Notes: generated by a model from the letters alone, not told the origin. Numbered from the stretch's first letter, positions 40,031 through 49,159 are shown. The stretch: DNA of 59,574 nucleotides from a bacterium (GCA_024206195.1 JAAGZO010000459.1:1-59574), one strand, 5' to 3'. Translations and numbers: made by a program.

Positions 40031-41686
40031 ATGAAAAAGAGGTGTGCAGTTCTCATAGCACTTACGCTACTGATATTTCTAGTTCCAACTGCGTTTCCTG
40101 ATGCTTCGAATTTTGAGCGAATCTTCAAGGGAGATGTTTATTCAGGATTTACATACAATGCCTCAGGAGAGGTGTTTGACGTTACGTTATTCCGGGAAGA
40201 GCTTAAGATAATCCTTGATTTTGACCACGAATCTTTTCCTGTTCTCAACGGAACCTGCAGGGAGGACGTATATACCCAGGTTTGTTTGACTAATATTATT
40301 TTTAGCCACTATAACTATTCACTTTCATTTGAAGAAAGAGTTGTTTATACTGGGCAACTGATAGTGGATGGCAGGTTTGCTAAGTCTTATTTTGAAAAAG
40401 AAATTGAAAAAACCTATCTGCTTGTTGATGACCAGTCAAAGATAGATATTAAGTTCAACAACAATGGTTCAATAAAAGTAAAAAATATTACATTTGCTGA
40501 TTGTTATCCTTCTTCCTTTGAGATTTCAATGGCAGATTCAAACTGTGACCTTAAGAAAAATTGTGTTATGTGGAAAGGTGATTTAGCAGTTAGGGACACA
40601 GTTAAGTGCGGATATTGGATCAAGCCAACAGAGGCAATAGACTTTGTATCGACTGCAAACTTTTCATATGATTCAGGATTATCATTCAAAGAGGAAAAGT
40701 ATACTAATCCAATTGAGGCATACTATGCAGTGACGTTCTGGGAGAACTTGACTAAAGATGAAATGGCTCTTGGAGAAGATGTAACACTTTATATTAACCT
40801 AACCGCAAACCTATCCTTATTCATTGATAGCTATAAGATAACAATTCCAGATGGTTTGCAGATCAAAGGCTTTACATCAGATTATTCAAAGGCAACCCTT
40901 GAGCACGACGTCTTTTTAGAACAAGTCGATGATAATGTACTCCAGTTAAAAGGTAGACTAAAGCCTGGAGAAATTATCAATATGAGTATACAGTTAAAAT
41001 CCGTTGGAACAGGCAACCAGACAATAGTGCAAGAGCTAGAAACCTCAGTAGGGGCAATGGATCAGACTCAGATGAGAGAATTATCTACAATTGTTAATAT
41101 TGGACAGCCCTATGCAAGATTCAGTAAGAATGTTTACAGCAATGACGACACATTGAAAATTTTCGTAGTAAATCCGACAGACTACACACTATATAAAATA
41201 AAACTGGGCCTGACAACAGAACTGCCTATTTCAGAGAATTTTGAAACCTCAGAAATAAGACCCTTAATGCACAAGGAGTTTAACATACCATTTAACCATA
41301 GAACAGATGGAAACTACTCTGTTGTTGTTCTCCTTAACTATGAAACAGAATATGGTGAGTCTTTCGCATTCAATGAAATGAAATATATGGCAATTGGTAA
41401 GGAATTTGTGGACGCACAGGAAGCAGCGGACAGAGCAGCAGGCGGCGGAGGATCAACAACAAGTGAATCTGGAGAGGGACCAGACAGCAGTGGAGGTAGC
41501 AGTGGAGGCATGCCATCCTTAAGAGAACCTGGAGATTCTAAGGATGATGAAGTCACGCCATTAAGCCTTTCTCCGGTATCCGGCGGCAGAAAACTTATTG
41601 CAATCATACTCCCATTGTTTATCATAGGTGCAATCATCTTCATTAGTATGATTCTTTCATCAAAACAAAAAGAGCAAAATTTTTAA
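40031..41686 (+). CDS. Exported protein with C-terminal membrane anchor, unknown
   Basis: Not recognised. The 551-residue product has a signal peptide (MKKRCAVLIALTLLIFLVPTAFP), a large beta-rich external region with many NxS/T sites, a Gly/Ser/Pro-rich linker (about residues 473-520), and a single C-terminal span (KLIAIILPLFIIGAIIFISMIL) with a short basic tail. Middle parts resemble immunoglobulin-like repeats of archaeal surface proteins (about residues 230-330 and 355-460), which is a judgement by eye. Likely an S-layer-associated or other envelope protein. Confidence 0.72.
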   Translation: MKKRCAVLIALTLLIFLVPTAFPDASNFERIFKGDVYSGFTYNASGEVFDVTLFREELKIILDFDHESFPVLNGTCREDVYTQVCLTNIIFSHYNYSLSFEERVVYTGQLIVDGRFAKSYFEKEIEKTYLLVDDQSKIDIKFNNNGSIKVKNITFADCYPSSFEISMADSNCDLKKNCVMWKGDLAVRDTVKCGYWIKPTEAIDFVSTANFSYDSGLSFKEEKYTNPIEAYYAVTFWENLTKDEMALGEDVTLYINLTANLSLFIDSYKITIPDGLQIKGFTSDYSKATLEHDVFLEQVDDNVLQLKGRLKPGEIINMSIQLKSVGTGNQTIVQELETSVGAMDQTQMRELSTIVNIGQPYARFSKNVYSNDDTLKIFVVNPTDYTLYKIKLGLTTELPISENFETSEIRPLMHKEFNIPFNHRTDGNYSVVVLLNYETEYGESFAFNEMKYMAIGKEFVDAQEAADRAAGGGGSTTSESGEGPDSSGGSSGGMPSLREPGDSKDDEVTPLSLSPVSGGRKLIAIILPLFIIGAIIFISMILSSKQKEQNF

Positions 41687-41690
41687 ATTT
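41681..41690 (+). promoter_or_regulatory. TATA box for MEMO1-type gene
   Basis: TTTTAAATTT centred about 26 nt before the ATG at 41711; it overlaps the end of the preceding gene. Confidence 0.4.
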
Positions 41691-41710
41691 ACTTCTCTTT
41701 ATTATACAAC

Positions 41711-42571
41711 ATGTCAAGAAAACCAGTTGTTGCAGGTCAGTTCTATGAATCTGACTTTGGTGATCTAGATGCTCAAATAAAGAAATGTTTTCTTTCTGAA
41801 AAAGGTCCAGGAGATATGCCTGTTAGCAGAGGGCCTGCAAAGGTTGTCGCTGCTATTGTTCCTCATGCAGGATATGTTTTTTCAGGGCCCTGTGCAGCAT
41901 GGGCTTACAAAGAGATTGCAGAGTCTGCATTCCCAGATGTATTCATTATTTTAGGCCCAAATCATATGGGTTCATTAAAGACAAGCATATCCCTAGAGAC
42001 ATTTGAAACACCCTTTGGCCCTGTAACTGTTGATGAGGAATTCGCGCAGAAGCTGGCAAAAAAATCAGGCATACCTATTGATGCATCGACCCACAAAGCA
42101 GAACACTCAATAGAGGTTCAGCTCCCGTTTCTGCAGTTCGTTAACAAAGACCGCCTTAAGGACATAAAATTCGTTCCAATAGGCATTTCGCATGATGTAG
42201 ACTACAAAAAACTAGGCCTTGATATAAAAGAAACAATATTTGACCTAGACCGAAAGGCTGTTATAATAGCGAGTTCTGATTTTACTCATTACGGCCACAA
42301 CTATGGCTATGTTCCATTTTCATCAGACATTCCAAAGAGGCTTTACGCCCTTGATGCAGGCGCAATAGAATTCATAAAAAAGTTTGATTCAGAGGGATTC
42401 CTGAATTATGTTTACGAAACAGGTGCAACCATTTGTGGTGCAATGGCTATCGCAGTGTTGTTGAATGCAGTAAACACTAAAAAAGCGCGCTTACTTCAAT
42501 ATTACACATCCTCAGACATCATCGGAGACTACAAGAACGCAGTTGGTTACGCTTCTGTATTGTTCACTTAA
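41711..42571 (+). CDS. MEMO1-family protein (AmmeMemoRadiSam system protein B)
   Basis: MEMO1 proteins share a fold with extradiol dioxygenases and are widespread in archaea, often near a radical SAM gene and an AMMECR1 gene. The 286-residue product has RKPVVAGQFYESD, VPHAGYVFSGPCAAWAYKEI, ILGPNHMG, EHSIEVQLPFLQ, and SSDFTHYGHNYGYVPF, the standard MEMO motifs with the metal-type His. Neither usual partner gene is in the window. Function in archaea is unknown. A FemAB-like gene follows by one base. Confidence 0.9.
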   Translation: MSRKPVVAGQFYESDFGDLDAQIKKCFLSEKGPGDMPVSRGPAKVVAAIVPHAGYVFSGPCAAWAYKEIAESAFPDVFIILGPNHMGSLKTSISLETFETPFGPVTVDEEFAQKLAKKSGIPIDASTHKAEHSIEVQLPFLQFVNKDRLKDIKFVPIGISHDVDYKKLGLDIKETIFDLDRKAVIIASSDFTHYGHNYGYVPFSSDIPKRLYALDAGAIEFIKKFDSEGFLNYVYETGATICGAMAIAVLLNAVNTKKARLLQYYTSSDIIGDYKNAVGYASVLFT

Positions 42572-42572
42572 A

Positions 42573-43460
42573 ATGCCAGTAAAAACAAAGATACAGGAAT
42601 TTGAAAAACTAAGATTTTTTGTCTCAAATGGTTTTGACGAGACTGTCGAACCAAGAGCAATTGAAGCCAAGGCAGACATCATAAAGGTTCGTTTTTATGA
42701 TGAAAAAATTGATGATCCTAGCTATTTCTACAAGTCAAGGCGTATAAGATACTATATGTGGCTTCCAGAGAAATTGGAAGACGTTGCAATAAAGAAAGAA
42801 AAGAGAAAAAGAGTAAGGCAGCTTGAATCAAAGGGTATAAAGATCAACATAGAATCTCCGATTAAAGAAGAATCCTTCAACGAATGGCTCAAGATTTACT
42901 CTGGTATGATAAATGATATGGGTATGGGTGTAATGCATGCTGACACGGAGTTCTTTGAAAGCAAAAAAGAGCGTCTTATAGGCATATTTGCATATGATGC
43001 TGATAAGATGGTTGGTGGTTCTATCATCTGGCTTAAAAGGGAAAGCGAAAAAATAATTCCTACCTCTGCATTCAAGGCAGCAGATCATGAATATGTTAAA
43101 GAGGGTGTCAATGATGCGCTTGTATACAATTTCATAAAATGGTCGCATGAAAATGGCTATCGTTTGATAAAATCAGGAGTTGACAGTAATTTCTATGGGT
43201 ATCATCTAAACCATGGCTTATTCCTCTACAAAACTGGGTGGGGTTTCAAGCCATACGCGTCAAAGAAATTCGAACACCTGAAGATACTCAATTTTGAGAA
43301 GTATGAAGACGTCTCTTTTTTCTTCTCAGGCAAGGAAAAGCTAATTGGGCATTTAATTCTGAAGAAAGATGCAGATAAGAAATTCATTGACCGCTTCAAA
43401 GGAGACTATGAACTAAAGGTATACAAGGTTGTGGATAATAAACTGACTACTTACTCTTAA
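42573..43460 (+). CDS. FemAB/GNAT-like acyltransferase
   Basis: A 295-residue soluble protein. The C-terminal half shows a GNAT-fold pattern like FemAB/BioF2-type transferases: IGIFAYDADKMVGGSIIWL, then AFKAADHEYVKEGVNDALVYNFIKW, followed by LIKSGVDSNFYGYHLNHGLFLYKTGWGFKP. Such proteins transfer aminoacyl or acyl groups in cell-envelope synthesis. The substrate is unknown. The ATG two bases past the MEMO1 stop is used instead of an upstream start inside that gene. It converges with the next gene by 14 bases. Confidence 0.65.
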   Translation: MPVKTKIQEFEKLRFFVSNGFDETVEPRAIEAKADIIKVRFYDEKIDDPSYFYKSRRIRYYMWLPEKLEDVAIKKEKRKRVRQLESKGIKINIESPIKEESFNEWLKIYSGMINDMGMGVMHADTEFFESKKERLIGIFAYDADKMVGGSIIWLKRESEKIIPTSAFKAADHEYVKEGVNDALVYNFIKWSHENGYRLIKSGVDSNFYGYHLNHGLFLYKTGWGFKPYASKKFEHLKILNFEKYEDVSFFFSGKEKLIGHLILKKDADKKFIDRFKGDYELKVYKVVDNKLTTYS

Positions 43461-44487
43461 GAAATTCTGCGATATTTGTCTGTTTCATTCCGAGTCGTTT
43501 GTACATGTCTACTGCTCTCAGGTTATTCAGCAAATCAACAATTATATCCGCTGTAACCGCAGGATACCAATAACTTATGAATTGGTTGCACTCCACTTCC
43601 ATTACAAGCTTTTCTTTTCTTGTGAAAAAAGGAGCTTTGACACTCATTGCTCTTTCTCCCTTGAATATTGATTCAGTCGTAACAAGCGGAGGATTAGGCT
43701 TCTTTAGCGCACTCTTCAGAGCAAGAATAAAGTTTTTCTGGTTGAAATTATTATCCAGTCTCTTGGAAAAACGTTTGTCAGCATACTTCTTTATAACATC
43801 AATATCTTTCTTGATATTCTTCCTGTACTCAACCTTCATTGACTTCATATTAAAATCAGTAAAAACATTTCTTATTCTCTCAACAATCCTTTCTTCCTCA
43901 AGTATCACTGCATCCTTGTAGCTTCGCTCCACTTTCTTGAAAAAAGGCTCATATTTACTGTTTATGTTCTTGAGAACACTCTCCATTATCTTTTTGTCAA
44001 CCCCTTTGCCTTCATATGTGATAACATCAAGCAGGCTTGGGAAGTTTTTCATCCTTGCAAACTTTCTGTGAACAAAAACAATTATGTTTCCCATTCTTTT
44101 AACAGTATCCCAGAAATTGGTATAAACGCGCAACCGTTCATCATAATCCTTCTCATCCTTTGCAACCCAGCCGTATCTTCTTCTGAATTCCTCAAGCTCT
44201 TCTCCATTTTCATCATCATAGAATTTCTGCCAAAGCTGTATTGCAAGCTTTTTTGGTGGCGGATCTCGGTTGAAATCAATTCCTGTTAATCTCTTACGTG
44301 GTACACCAGAAACAATAAGGCTTCCACCAGATTTCATCCAGCACAAACTGGATACAGTATCGCTGTTCTCATCCCTGCTTGTAGGAACCTCAAATGCAGG
44401 CCCGCAATGCGGTGCAACAAAAACAGGCTCATAGATATTCTTATGATTACGATAAACAGTGAATCCTTTGTTGAATGTGACCTGCAT
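43447..44487 (-). CDS. N-formylglutamate-amidohydrolase-like protein
   Basis: A 346-residue soluble protein. Residues about 20-75 resemble the N-formylglutamate amidohydrolase active region: VFVAPHCGPAFEVPTSRDENSD, then SGGSLIVSGVPRKRLTGIDFNRDPP, which recalls the PHaG, D and R-x-x-D-x-N-R motifs of that family. The rest is helical with a long basic segment and no parallel I can name. It is probably a metal-dependent hydrolase, but formylglutamate as substrate is unlikely without other histidine-degradation genes. Leaderless, TATA box 26 nt upstream. Confidence 0.55.
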   Translation of the reverse strand: MQVTFNKGFTVYRNHKNIYEPVFVAPHCGPAFEVPTSRDENSDTVSSLCWMKSGGSLIVSGVPRKRLTGIDFNRDPPPKKLAIQLWQKFYDDENGEELEEFRRRYGWVAKDEKDYDERLRVYTNFWDTVKRMGNIIVFVHRKFARMKNFPSLLDVITYEGKGVDKKIMESVLKNINSKYEPFFKKVERSYKDAVILEEERIVERIRNVFTDFNMKSMKVEYRKNIKKDIDVIKKYADKRFSKRLDNNFNQKNFILALKSALKKPNPPLVTTESIFKGERAMSVKAPFFTRKEKLVMEVECNQFISYWYPAVTADIIVDLLNNLRAVDMYKRLGMKQTNIAEFLKSK

Positions 44488-44503
44488 GTGTTTTTCATGA
44501 GTA

Positions 44504-44518
44504 AACTTATTTATATAC
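44504..44518 (-). promoter_or_regulatory. TATA box for FGase-like gene
   Basis: The minus strand reads GTATATAAATAAG centred about 26 nt before the ATG at 44487. Confidence 0.45.
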
Positions 44519-44520
44519 TT

Positions 44521-44985
44521 TTAGTTTACCAAATCCACCATCTCCGGGCTGCTTAGAAAGGTTTCCCGCTTCAAGTCATCTATAATAAAGTAAACCTGCT
44601 TATCTCGCACATCAAACTTTCCTTCAACCATCTCAATAAAGTCCTCAAGATCCTTGATATTCCTGAAAACAGCATCAACAAGCAGATCAAATCCATTGTT
44701 TATCTTGTAAACTGAGTTGGTATGTTCATTATTTATCAGAAAATCAGTAAGTTGCTGCTTCGAAGCCTTGTCAGACCTTATCATAATGTTTGCTCGCGTA
44801 TTAAAACCCAGCTGTGCAAAATCTATCAATGTGGTATGCTTTGTTATCACACTGCCCTCATACATCTTTATTCGGTCGTAGATCGTAGAAATCGGTATAC
44901 TGGTCTTCTTGCTTATTCTGGTAAGTGTTTCCCTGGCATTTGCCCTTAAGTGGGAGAAGATTATCATATCCTTTTTGTTCACCAT
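44521..44985 (-). CDS. Lrp/AsnC-family transcriptional regulator
   Basis: A 154-residue product with an N-terminal helix-turn-helix (DMIIFSHLRANARETLTRISKKTSIPISTIYDRIKMYE, about residues 6-45) and a C-terminal RAM-type ligand domain (TRANIMIR, KINNGFDLLVDAVFRNIKDLEDFIE). The ligand is unknown. GAGGTGA ahead of the ATG at 44985 favours that start over the GTG nine bases upstream. It diverges from the PhoU-type gene over about 135 A/T-rich bases. Confidence 0.85.
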   Translation of the reverse strand: MVNKKDMIIFSHLRANARETLTRISKKTSIPISTIYDRIKMYEGSVITKHTTLIDFAQLGFNTRANIMIRSDKASKQQLTDFLINNEHTNSVYKINNGFDLLVDAVFRNIKDLEDFIEMVEGKFDVRDKQVYFIIDDLKRETFLSSPEMVDLVN

Positions 44986-45013
44986 CTTTTTCACCTCGTT
45001 TGTGAATATTCCG

Positions 45014-45022
45014 TATTATATA
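45014..45022 (-). promoter_or_regulatory. TATA box for Lrp-type regulator
   Basis: The minus strand reads TATATAATA; with the GAGGTGA ribosome-binding site at 44997-44991 it gives a very short leader. Confidence 0.4.
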
Positions 45023-45089
45023 GAAAATTTGATATATATTTTTCCCTTAAACCTTATATATGTCCTTATACCTATATATATTGGAAATA

Positions 45090-45098
45090 TTTATATAC
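45090..45098 (+). promoter_or_regulatory. TATA box for PhoU-type gene
   Basis: TTTATATAC centred 26 nt before the ATG at 45120. Several further TATATA runs lie upstream (45020-45080), so other starts are possible. Confidence 0.45.
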
Positions 45099-45119
45099 CA
45101 GTAAGTATTTCTACACTAT

Positions 45120-46046
45120 ATGAAACGAAAGGTCATTCAGCTTGCAGCAAAAACACTGGTTGTTTCCCTGCCAAGCAAATGGGCTGCAATCTCCAATATA
45201 AAAAAGGGGGATGAGGTCAATATAGAAGAGCAGGGCAAAAGACTGATCATATCATCAGAAGGCATATCTCATACAGAAAAGATATCAATTGATGTTAAAG
45301 ACATGAATGAGCGAGTCATAAGATGGGTTCTTGCTGCTGTTCATAAAAGCGGCTATGATGAGATAGAGATCTTATATCAAAAGCCAGAAGTCGTACGACT
45401 TTTGGATGAGATTGTGAAGAACCTCTTTATGGGATTTGCAATAATAGAGCAGACAGAAAAAAGATGTGTCTTAAGAAGCGTTGCAAAGGATCAGGAATCC
45501 GAGTTCGATGCTGCATTAAGAAGAGCATTCCTTGTCACACTTTCAATGGGAGACAGTGTACTGGATTACATAAAAAAAGGAAACATGAAAGGACTAAAGG
45601 AACTAATCAACCTAGAAAAAACAAACAACCAACTGACAAACTTCTGCGAAAGAATAATCAACAAAAAAGGGCATGAGGACTACAAAAAGTCCTCATTTTA
45701 CTATATTACTGCATGGAACCTGGAAAAGGTCTGTGATAACTACAAATACATATGTGATTTCTTATCAGACTCAGACAGTGCAATAAAAAAAGAGGTATTG
45801 ACAATCTTTGAGCGCACAAACAAGTACCTACGTTCATATTACACTTTGTTTTATAGGTTTGATGTAAAGGAGCTCGTCGCGTTAAGCAAAGAGGGAGCAG
45901 CGATAGAAGACGAGGCAAGGAAGTTGTTTAGAAGGGTTTCCAGCAGAGAGGCTGTTGTTGTTAGCATGCTTATTACATTAGTTAGTAATGCCGCAGACTT
46001 CTCTGCATCCTTCTTTGCTATCAACAGCTGCTCACAAGAGTCTTAA
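45120..46046 (+). CDS. AbrB-like plus PhoU-domain regulator
   Basis: The 308-residue product has an N-terminal SpoVT/AbrB-type swapped-hairpin DNA-binding segment (KTLVVSLPSKWAAISNIKKGDEVNIEEQGKRLII, residues about 11-45) joined to a PhoU-like helical bundle (about residues 105-300). Archaeal proteins with this make-up are called phosphate-uptake regulators, although direct proof is scarce. No pst genes lie nearby. Its final 26 bases overlap the end of the convergent large membrane protein gene. Confidence 0.83.
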   Translation: MKRKVIQLAAKTLVVSLPSKWAAISNIKKGDEVNIEEQGKRLIISSEGISHTEKISIDVKDMNERVIRWVLAAVHKSGYDEIEILYQKPEVVRLLDEIVKNLFMGFAIIEQTEKRCVLRSVAKDQESEFDAALRRAFLVTLSMGDSVLDYIKKGNMKGLKELINLEKTNNQLTNFCERIINKKGHEDYKKSSFYYITAWNLEKVCDNYKYICDFLSDSDSAIKKEVLTIFERTNKYLRSYYTLFYRFDVKELVALSKEGAAIEDEARKLFRRVSSREAVVVSMLITLVSNAADFSASFFAINSCSQES

Positions 46047-48108
46047 GTTCACCAAGAGCTTCTCTTAGATTAACATAATTCTCTTCGTGTTCCTTGAAAT
46101 AATTAGCATGTTCTTTTTCTATCCTGTCAATAGCATGTATTGCACTAGTTTCTATCCTGTCAATTGCGTGCAATGCATTATCAAGAACAATTGCTCGGTG
46201 TGCATGTAGTGATACCCTGAGTGGAGAGCTCCATGCAGAAGAAAGTGCTATTGCTCTTTGCACAACAGAATTCAAATAAGTTAGCTTGAACTGTTTTTTA
46301 TCTTCTATTACGTTTTCCCCTGCAAATTCATTGTAAGCATTAATATACGCGTCAATAACAGCATCTTTTTCATTATCATCCAGATACTTGCCATATTCCA
46401 TAAGATTAACAAGGTCAAACTGTACTGGTGTGAAGCCCTTGTCTTCAATATCAATTGCAACTATTCCATTTTCAGTAATAATCCAGTTTTCAGGATGTGC
46501 ATCCTTGTTAAAGCCATAAACAGCACTCTTGAATGTATTGAAAACAGGAGTATAATTATCCAGTATCTTTGCAACAAGATCCTCTCCAGCCTTAAGATTT
46601 TCATTTTCCAGTCCTGCCTTTAGCTTTTTCTCAAGATCCAGCCTTCCTTTTTCACTCATTTCTTCAGGTATCTTTGCATGCAGCAGAGCAAGGAACTCAG
46701 CAACATCACTGAAATCATCATTTTCTCCTCTTTTCACTCTTTCATATAATGTTTCTCCTGCAACGTGCCTCATAACATAACAAAAATCCGTCGCTCCTTG
46801 CTCTTGACTGGCGGATTTTTGGAACAAGAAATTGCGCTCTAAATGACTGGGTTTCATACCCTGCGCAATTTCTTTGTAAACATCATCTCCAACATGAAGC
46901 GGTGTTGGAACATCATACCTGTTGTAATCAGAAAGCAGTTTTTCAACATAGCTCGTCAAACCATGCTCTTTTTCCAGATTCTCTCTTTTCCCCTCTTTGA
47001 AAACAAACATACCACTAAGGAACTTTGATGGGCCAAGAACATAAACATCATTAACAGTCTCTCCAAGCTGTTCCTTCTTGAGCGATTCATCCTGCAGAAC
47101 ATCGTTGAAGATATACCTCCATTTCTCTGCTGCTTTGCCCTCATCAGTATACCCCAGCAAAATTCCTTCAAGCACATCTATCTCTCTTTTATGCTCAGTT
47201 CTGTCCAGATTTTCCAGAGTGGCAACAGCAGCTGCAGGATTATTCAGCATTAAATGACACATTGAAGAAAAAACCAGTTCATCAATAGACGCATTCTCCT
47301 TTTTTTCAATCTTGTTCACTTTTTTAACAAGAGAGTTCTCATGTGCCCAGTGGAACACCTTGTTATCAAGTGTATAAAAAGGCCCTTGTGTTTCCTGTTG
47401 TATGATCTCCAATGCTTTCACATTAAGAATAAACGCCTGATCAATATCACCAAGGCTCCAGTTAAATTCTGCTAGCATATTGTATGTTAAGGGGTTTGAT
47501 GATGTTGGTTTAACTGTTTCTTTCATTACCTCTGCTCTTTTCTTTTTATCTCTTGTAGAATACATTGCATATTTTGTCAGGCTTTTCATAAAATTCCAGT
47601 TTTCAGGATGAAACAGCATAGAAGCTGTTTTGCCAACATACTGAAAACTAAAATATCCCATTGTAGTCAGCCCTGCAATAACACCCATCTGTGCAGCATC
47701 ATTATCACTAACCCAAAGACTGGAAATAGGAACACTTACGAGAATTGACGCAGCAGCGCTTCCAATCTTTATTCGTGGCTCTTCAAGCACATAGCCAATA
47801 GCTCTTTTTGCACCCTTTAGATTTGATTTGTAGTTCTTTGTCTTTTTTATCTTGGGAATTCTTTTTCCATGTTTTTTTGTATATTCCTGGATCTTAATGC
47901 GATAATCCGCAACTTCATACGCTATCCAACCAACAAGAGGGGGAATAGCAATCTGTGAAAAATTATCCTCAAAACCCCAGAGCCTTTCGTATCCATCAAC
48001 ACCAAACCAGGTACCAGTTCCAACAGCAGCACCAATTCCAAGCTGCTTTGCATTGCTCTTAGTAAAAGAATAAGCTCTATTAACTATATCTGTAAGTTCT
48101 CCCCGCAT
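46021..48108 (-). CDS. Large membrane-anchored protein with TPR-like middle and APH/kinase-like C-terminal domain
   Basis: Not a family I know as a whole; 695 residues. Residues about 20-160 contain several hydrophobic segments. Residues about 180-340 are helical and TPR-like (PLTYNMLAEFNWSLGDIDQAFILNVKALEI). From about 405 a phosphotransferase-like domain appears, with YVMRHVAGETLYERV and the catalytic loop FNKDAHPENWIITENGIVAIDIED. This is the HxDxxxxN...D pattern of aminoglycoside/choline kinases with the first His replaced by Asn. An 11-residue repeat, HAIDRIE, occurs twice near the end. Could modify a lipid or protein head group. Confidence 0.62.
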   Translation of the reverse strand: MRGELTDIVNRAYSFTKSNAKQLGIGAAVGTGTWFGVDGYERLWGFEDNFSQIAIPPLVGWIAYEVADYRIKIQEYTKKHGKRIPKIKKTKNYKSNLKGAKRAIGYVLEEPRIKIGSAAASILVSVPISSLWVSDNDAAQMGVIAGLTTMGYFSFQYVGKTASMLFHPENWNFMKSLTKYAMYSTRDKKKRAEVMKETVKPTSSNPLTYNMLAEFNWSLGDIDQAFILNVKALEIIQQETQGPFYTLDNKVFHWAHENSLVKKVNKIEKKENASIDELVFSSMCHLMLNNPAAAVATLENLDRTEHKREIDVLEGILLGYTDEGKAAEKWRYIFNDVLQDESLKKEQLGETVNDVYVLGPSKFLSGMFVFKEGKRENLEKEHGLTSYVEKLLSDYNRYDVPTPLHVGDDVYKEIAQGMKPSHLERNFLFQKSASQEQGATDFCYVMRHVAGETLYERVKRGENDDFSDVAEFLALLHAKIPEEMSEKGRLDLEKKLKAGLENENLKAGEDLVAKILDNYTPVFNTFKSAVYGFNKDAHPENWIITENGIVAIDIEDKGFTPVQFDLVNLMEYGKYLDDNEKDAVIDAYINAYNEFAGENVIEDKKQFKLTYLNSVVQRAIALSSAWSSPLRVSLHAHRAIVLDNALHAIDRIETSAIHAIDRIEKEHANYFKEHEENYVNLREALGELKTLVSSC
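46116..46181 (-). repeat. 33-bp tandem repeat inside the kinase-like gene
   Basis: TTTCTATCCTGTCAAT recurs with a period of 33 bases (46116 and 46149), encoding two copies of an 11-residue unit with HAIDRIE near the protein C-terminus. Third-position changes show selection to keep the protein sequence. Confidence 0.6.
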
Positions 48109-48129
48109 TAAAACAGGTCATGAGCAGAG

Positions 48130-48145
48130 AAATAAAAAGTTTGTG
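48130..48145 (+). repeat. 16-bp direct repeat, copy 1
   Basis: AAATAAAAAGTTTGTG matches the copy at 49134-49149 exactly. The pair flanks the Cys-repeat lipoprotein gene. This copy also overlaps the predicted TATA region (about 26 nt before the ATG at 48108) of the kinase-like gene. Confidence 0.5.
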
Positions 48146-48174
48146 CTTGGTTAGCATTATTGAAAAGTCAACAG

Positions 48175-49023
48175 TTAATTTTTAAATGAAGCCTGTCCGT
48201 GATGCGTCCATAAAATATTCAGTAAGCAATCATTTTCAATTTTATTACTAGATATGTTACTGCAAAAATCGGTGTTTTTTGTCCAATCAGCAAGGTTTCT
48301 CCAGCAAAAGTCAGCATCTTCGCCTTGTTTTTCTCTGCAGTTTTTTTCATTCCTTATGTAGCCTTCAATTTTAGATATGCAATTATTTGTTGAATTATCA
48401 TTATGTATTTGATTGCAAAATCCTATATTTAAGGTTGAAAATGCAACTGATTGAATGCAGTCTTCTTTATTTGAACCATGAAAAATTGAACTGCTATTTG
48501 TCAAATTACATATTTTTGTATCTTCCTTTGCCATTGCAACATTCTTAATGCAAGGATGAAAATAATTGTTTGTAAATTCTTCGCAAAACTTAACATCTCC
48601 ATTAATTCTTGCTAGTCCATTTAAGCAAATTGCATAATATGTTTCATACTCGCTTATTGATTTGCATGTCTCTAAGTCATTTTTTAAGATTGAATATTTT
48701 GATAAGCAGTCCAACCTATCATAGTTTTTAATATTAAGCTTGTTCTCCAAGAACTTAAATATTCCATCACTCTTTTCGCAATATTCTTTGTCGTTATTCT
48801 TTAATGCAAGATTTAAGAAACAAGCCCTTTTTTTTGAATCTCCTCCTATACCACTATCATCAGTATGGATTTTTTTGCAATATGATTCATCATTATTCTC
48901 CAATGCCAGATCTTGTAAACAATCTGCCTTATCATACTTATTAATTTTTGAACTGCAATTATTACAACCGCTGATTAAAAATAGAACCAATACCAACAAA
49001 ATAACCATTATTGATTTTTTCAT
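48175..49023 (-). CDS. Lipoprotein with repeated cysteine motifs
   Basis: Not recognised. The 282-residue product has a lipoprotein signal (MKKSIMVILLVLVLFLISGC), with Cys20 in an ISGC lipobox. The rest is a series of imperfect units of roughly 30-35 residues with the pattern DCL-x2-A/L-x(6-9)-D-x3-C-x2-I (DCLQDLALENNDESYCKKI, ACFLNLALKNNDKEYCEK, ICLNGLARINGDVKFCEEF), about six times. It is more A/T-rich than its neighbours. A 16-bp direct repeat flanks the gene. Likely an extracellular lipid-anchored protein with helical disulfide-linked repeats. Confidence 0.68.
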   Translation of the reverse strand: MKKSIMVILLVLVLFLISGCNNCSSKINKYDKADCLQDLALENNDESYCKKIHTDDSGIGGDSKKRACFLNLALKNNDKEYCEKSDGIFKFLENKLNIKNYDRLDCLSKYSILKNDLETCKSISEYETYYAICLNGLARINGDVKFCEEFTNNYFHPCIKNVAMAKEDTKICNLTNSSSIFHGSNKEDCIQSVAFSTLNIGFCNQIHNDNSTNNCISKIEGYIRNEKNCREKQGEDADFCWRNLADWTKNTDFCSNISSNKIENDCLLNILWTHHGQASFKN

Positions 49024-49133
49024 TATTAAACCTCTTTTATAACTCTTTAAATAGGCTTATATTAAAAGTTTTTGTTTAAGGTTTGGCGATTTGTTTAAAC
49101 CAGCAGTTAATAAATCACTATTTACATTAAGAA

Positions 49134-49149
49134 AAATAAAAAGTTTGTG
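49134..49149 (+). repeat. 16-bp direct repeat, copy 2
   Basis: AAATAAAAAGTTTGTG, identical to 48130-48145. On the minus strand it lies just after the stop of the ICMT-like gene and could act as a T-rich terminator (CTTTTTATTT). Confidence 0.5.
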
Positions 49150-49159
49150 TCAAATTCGC

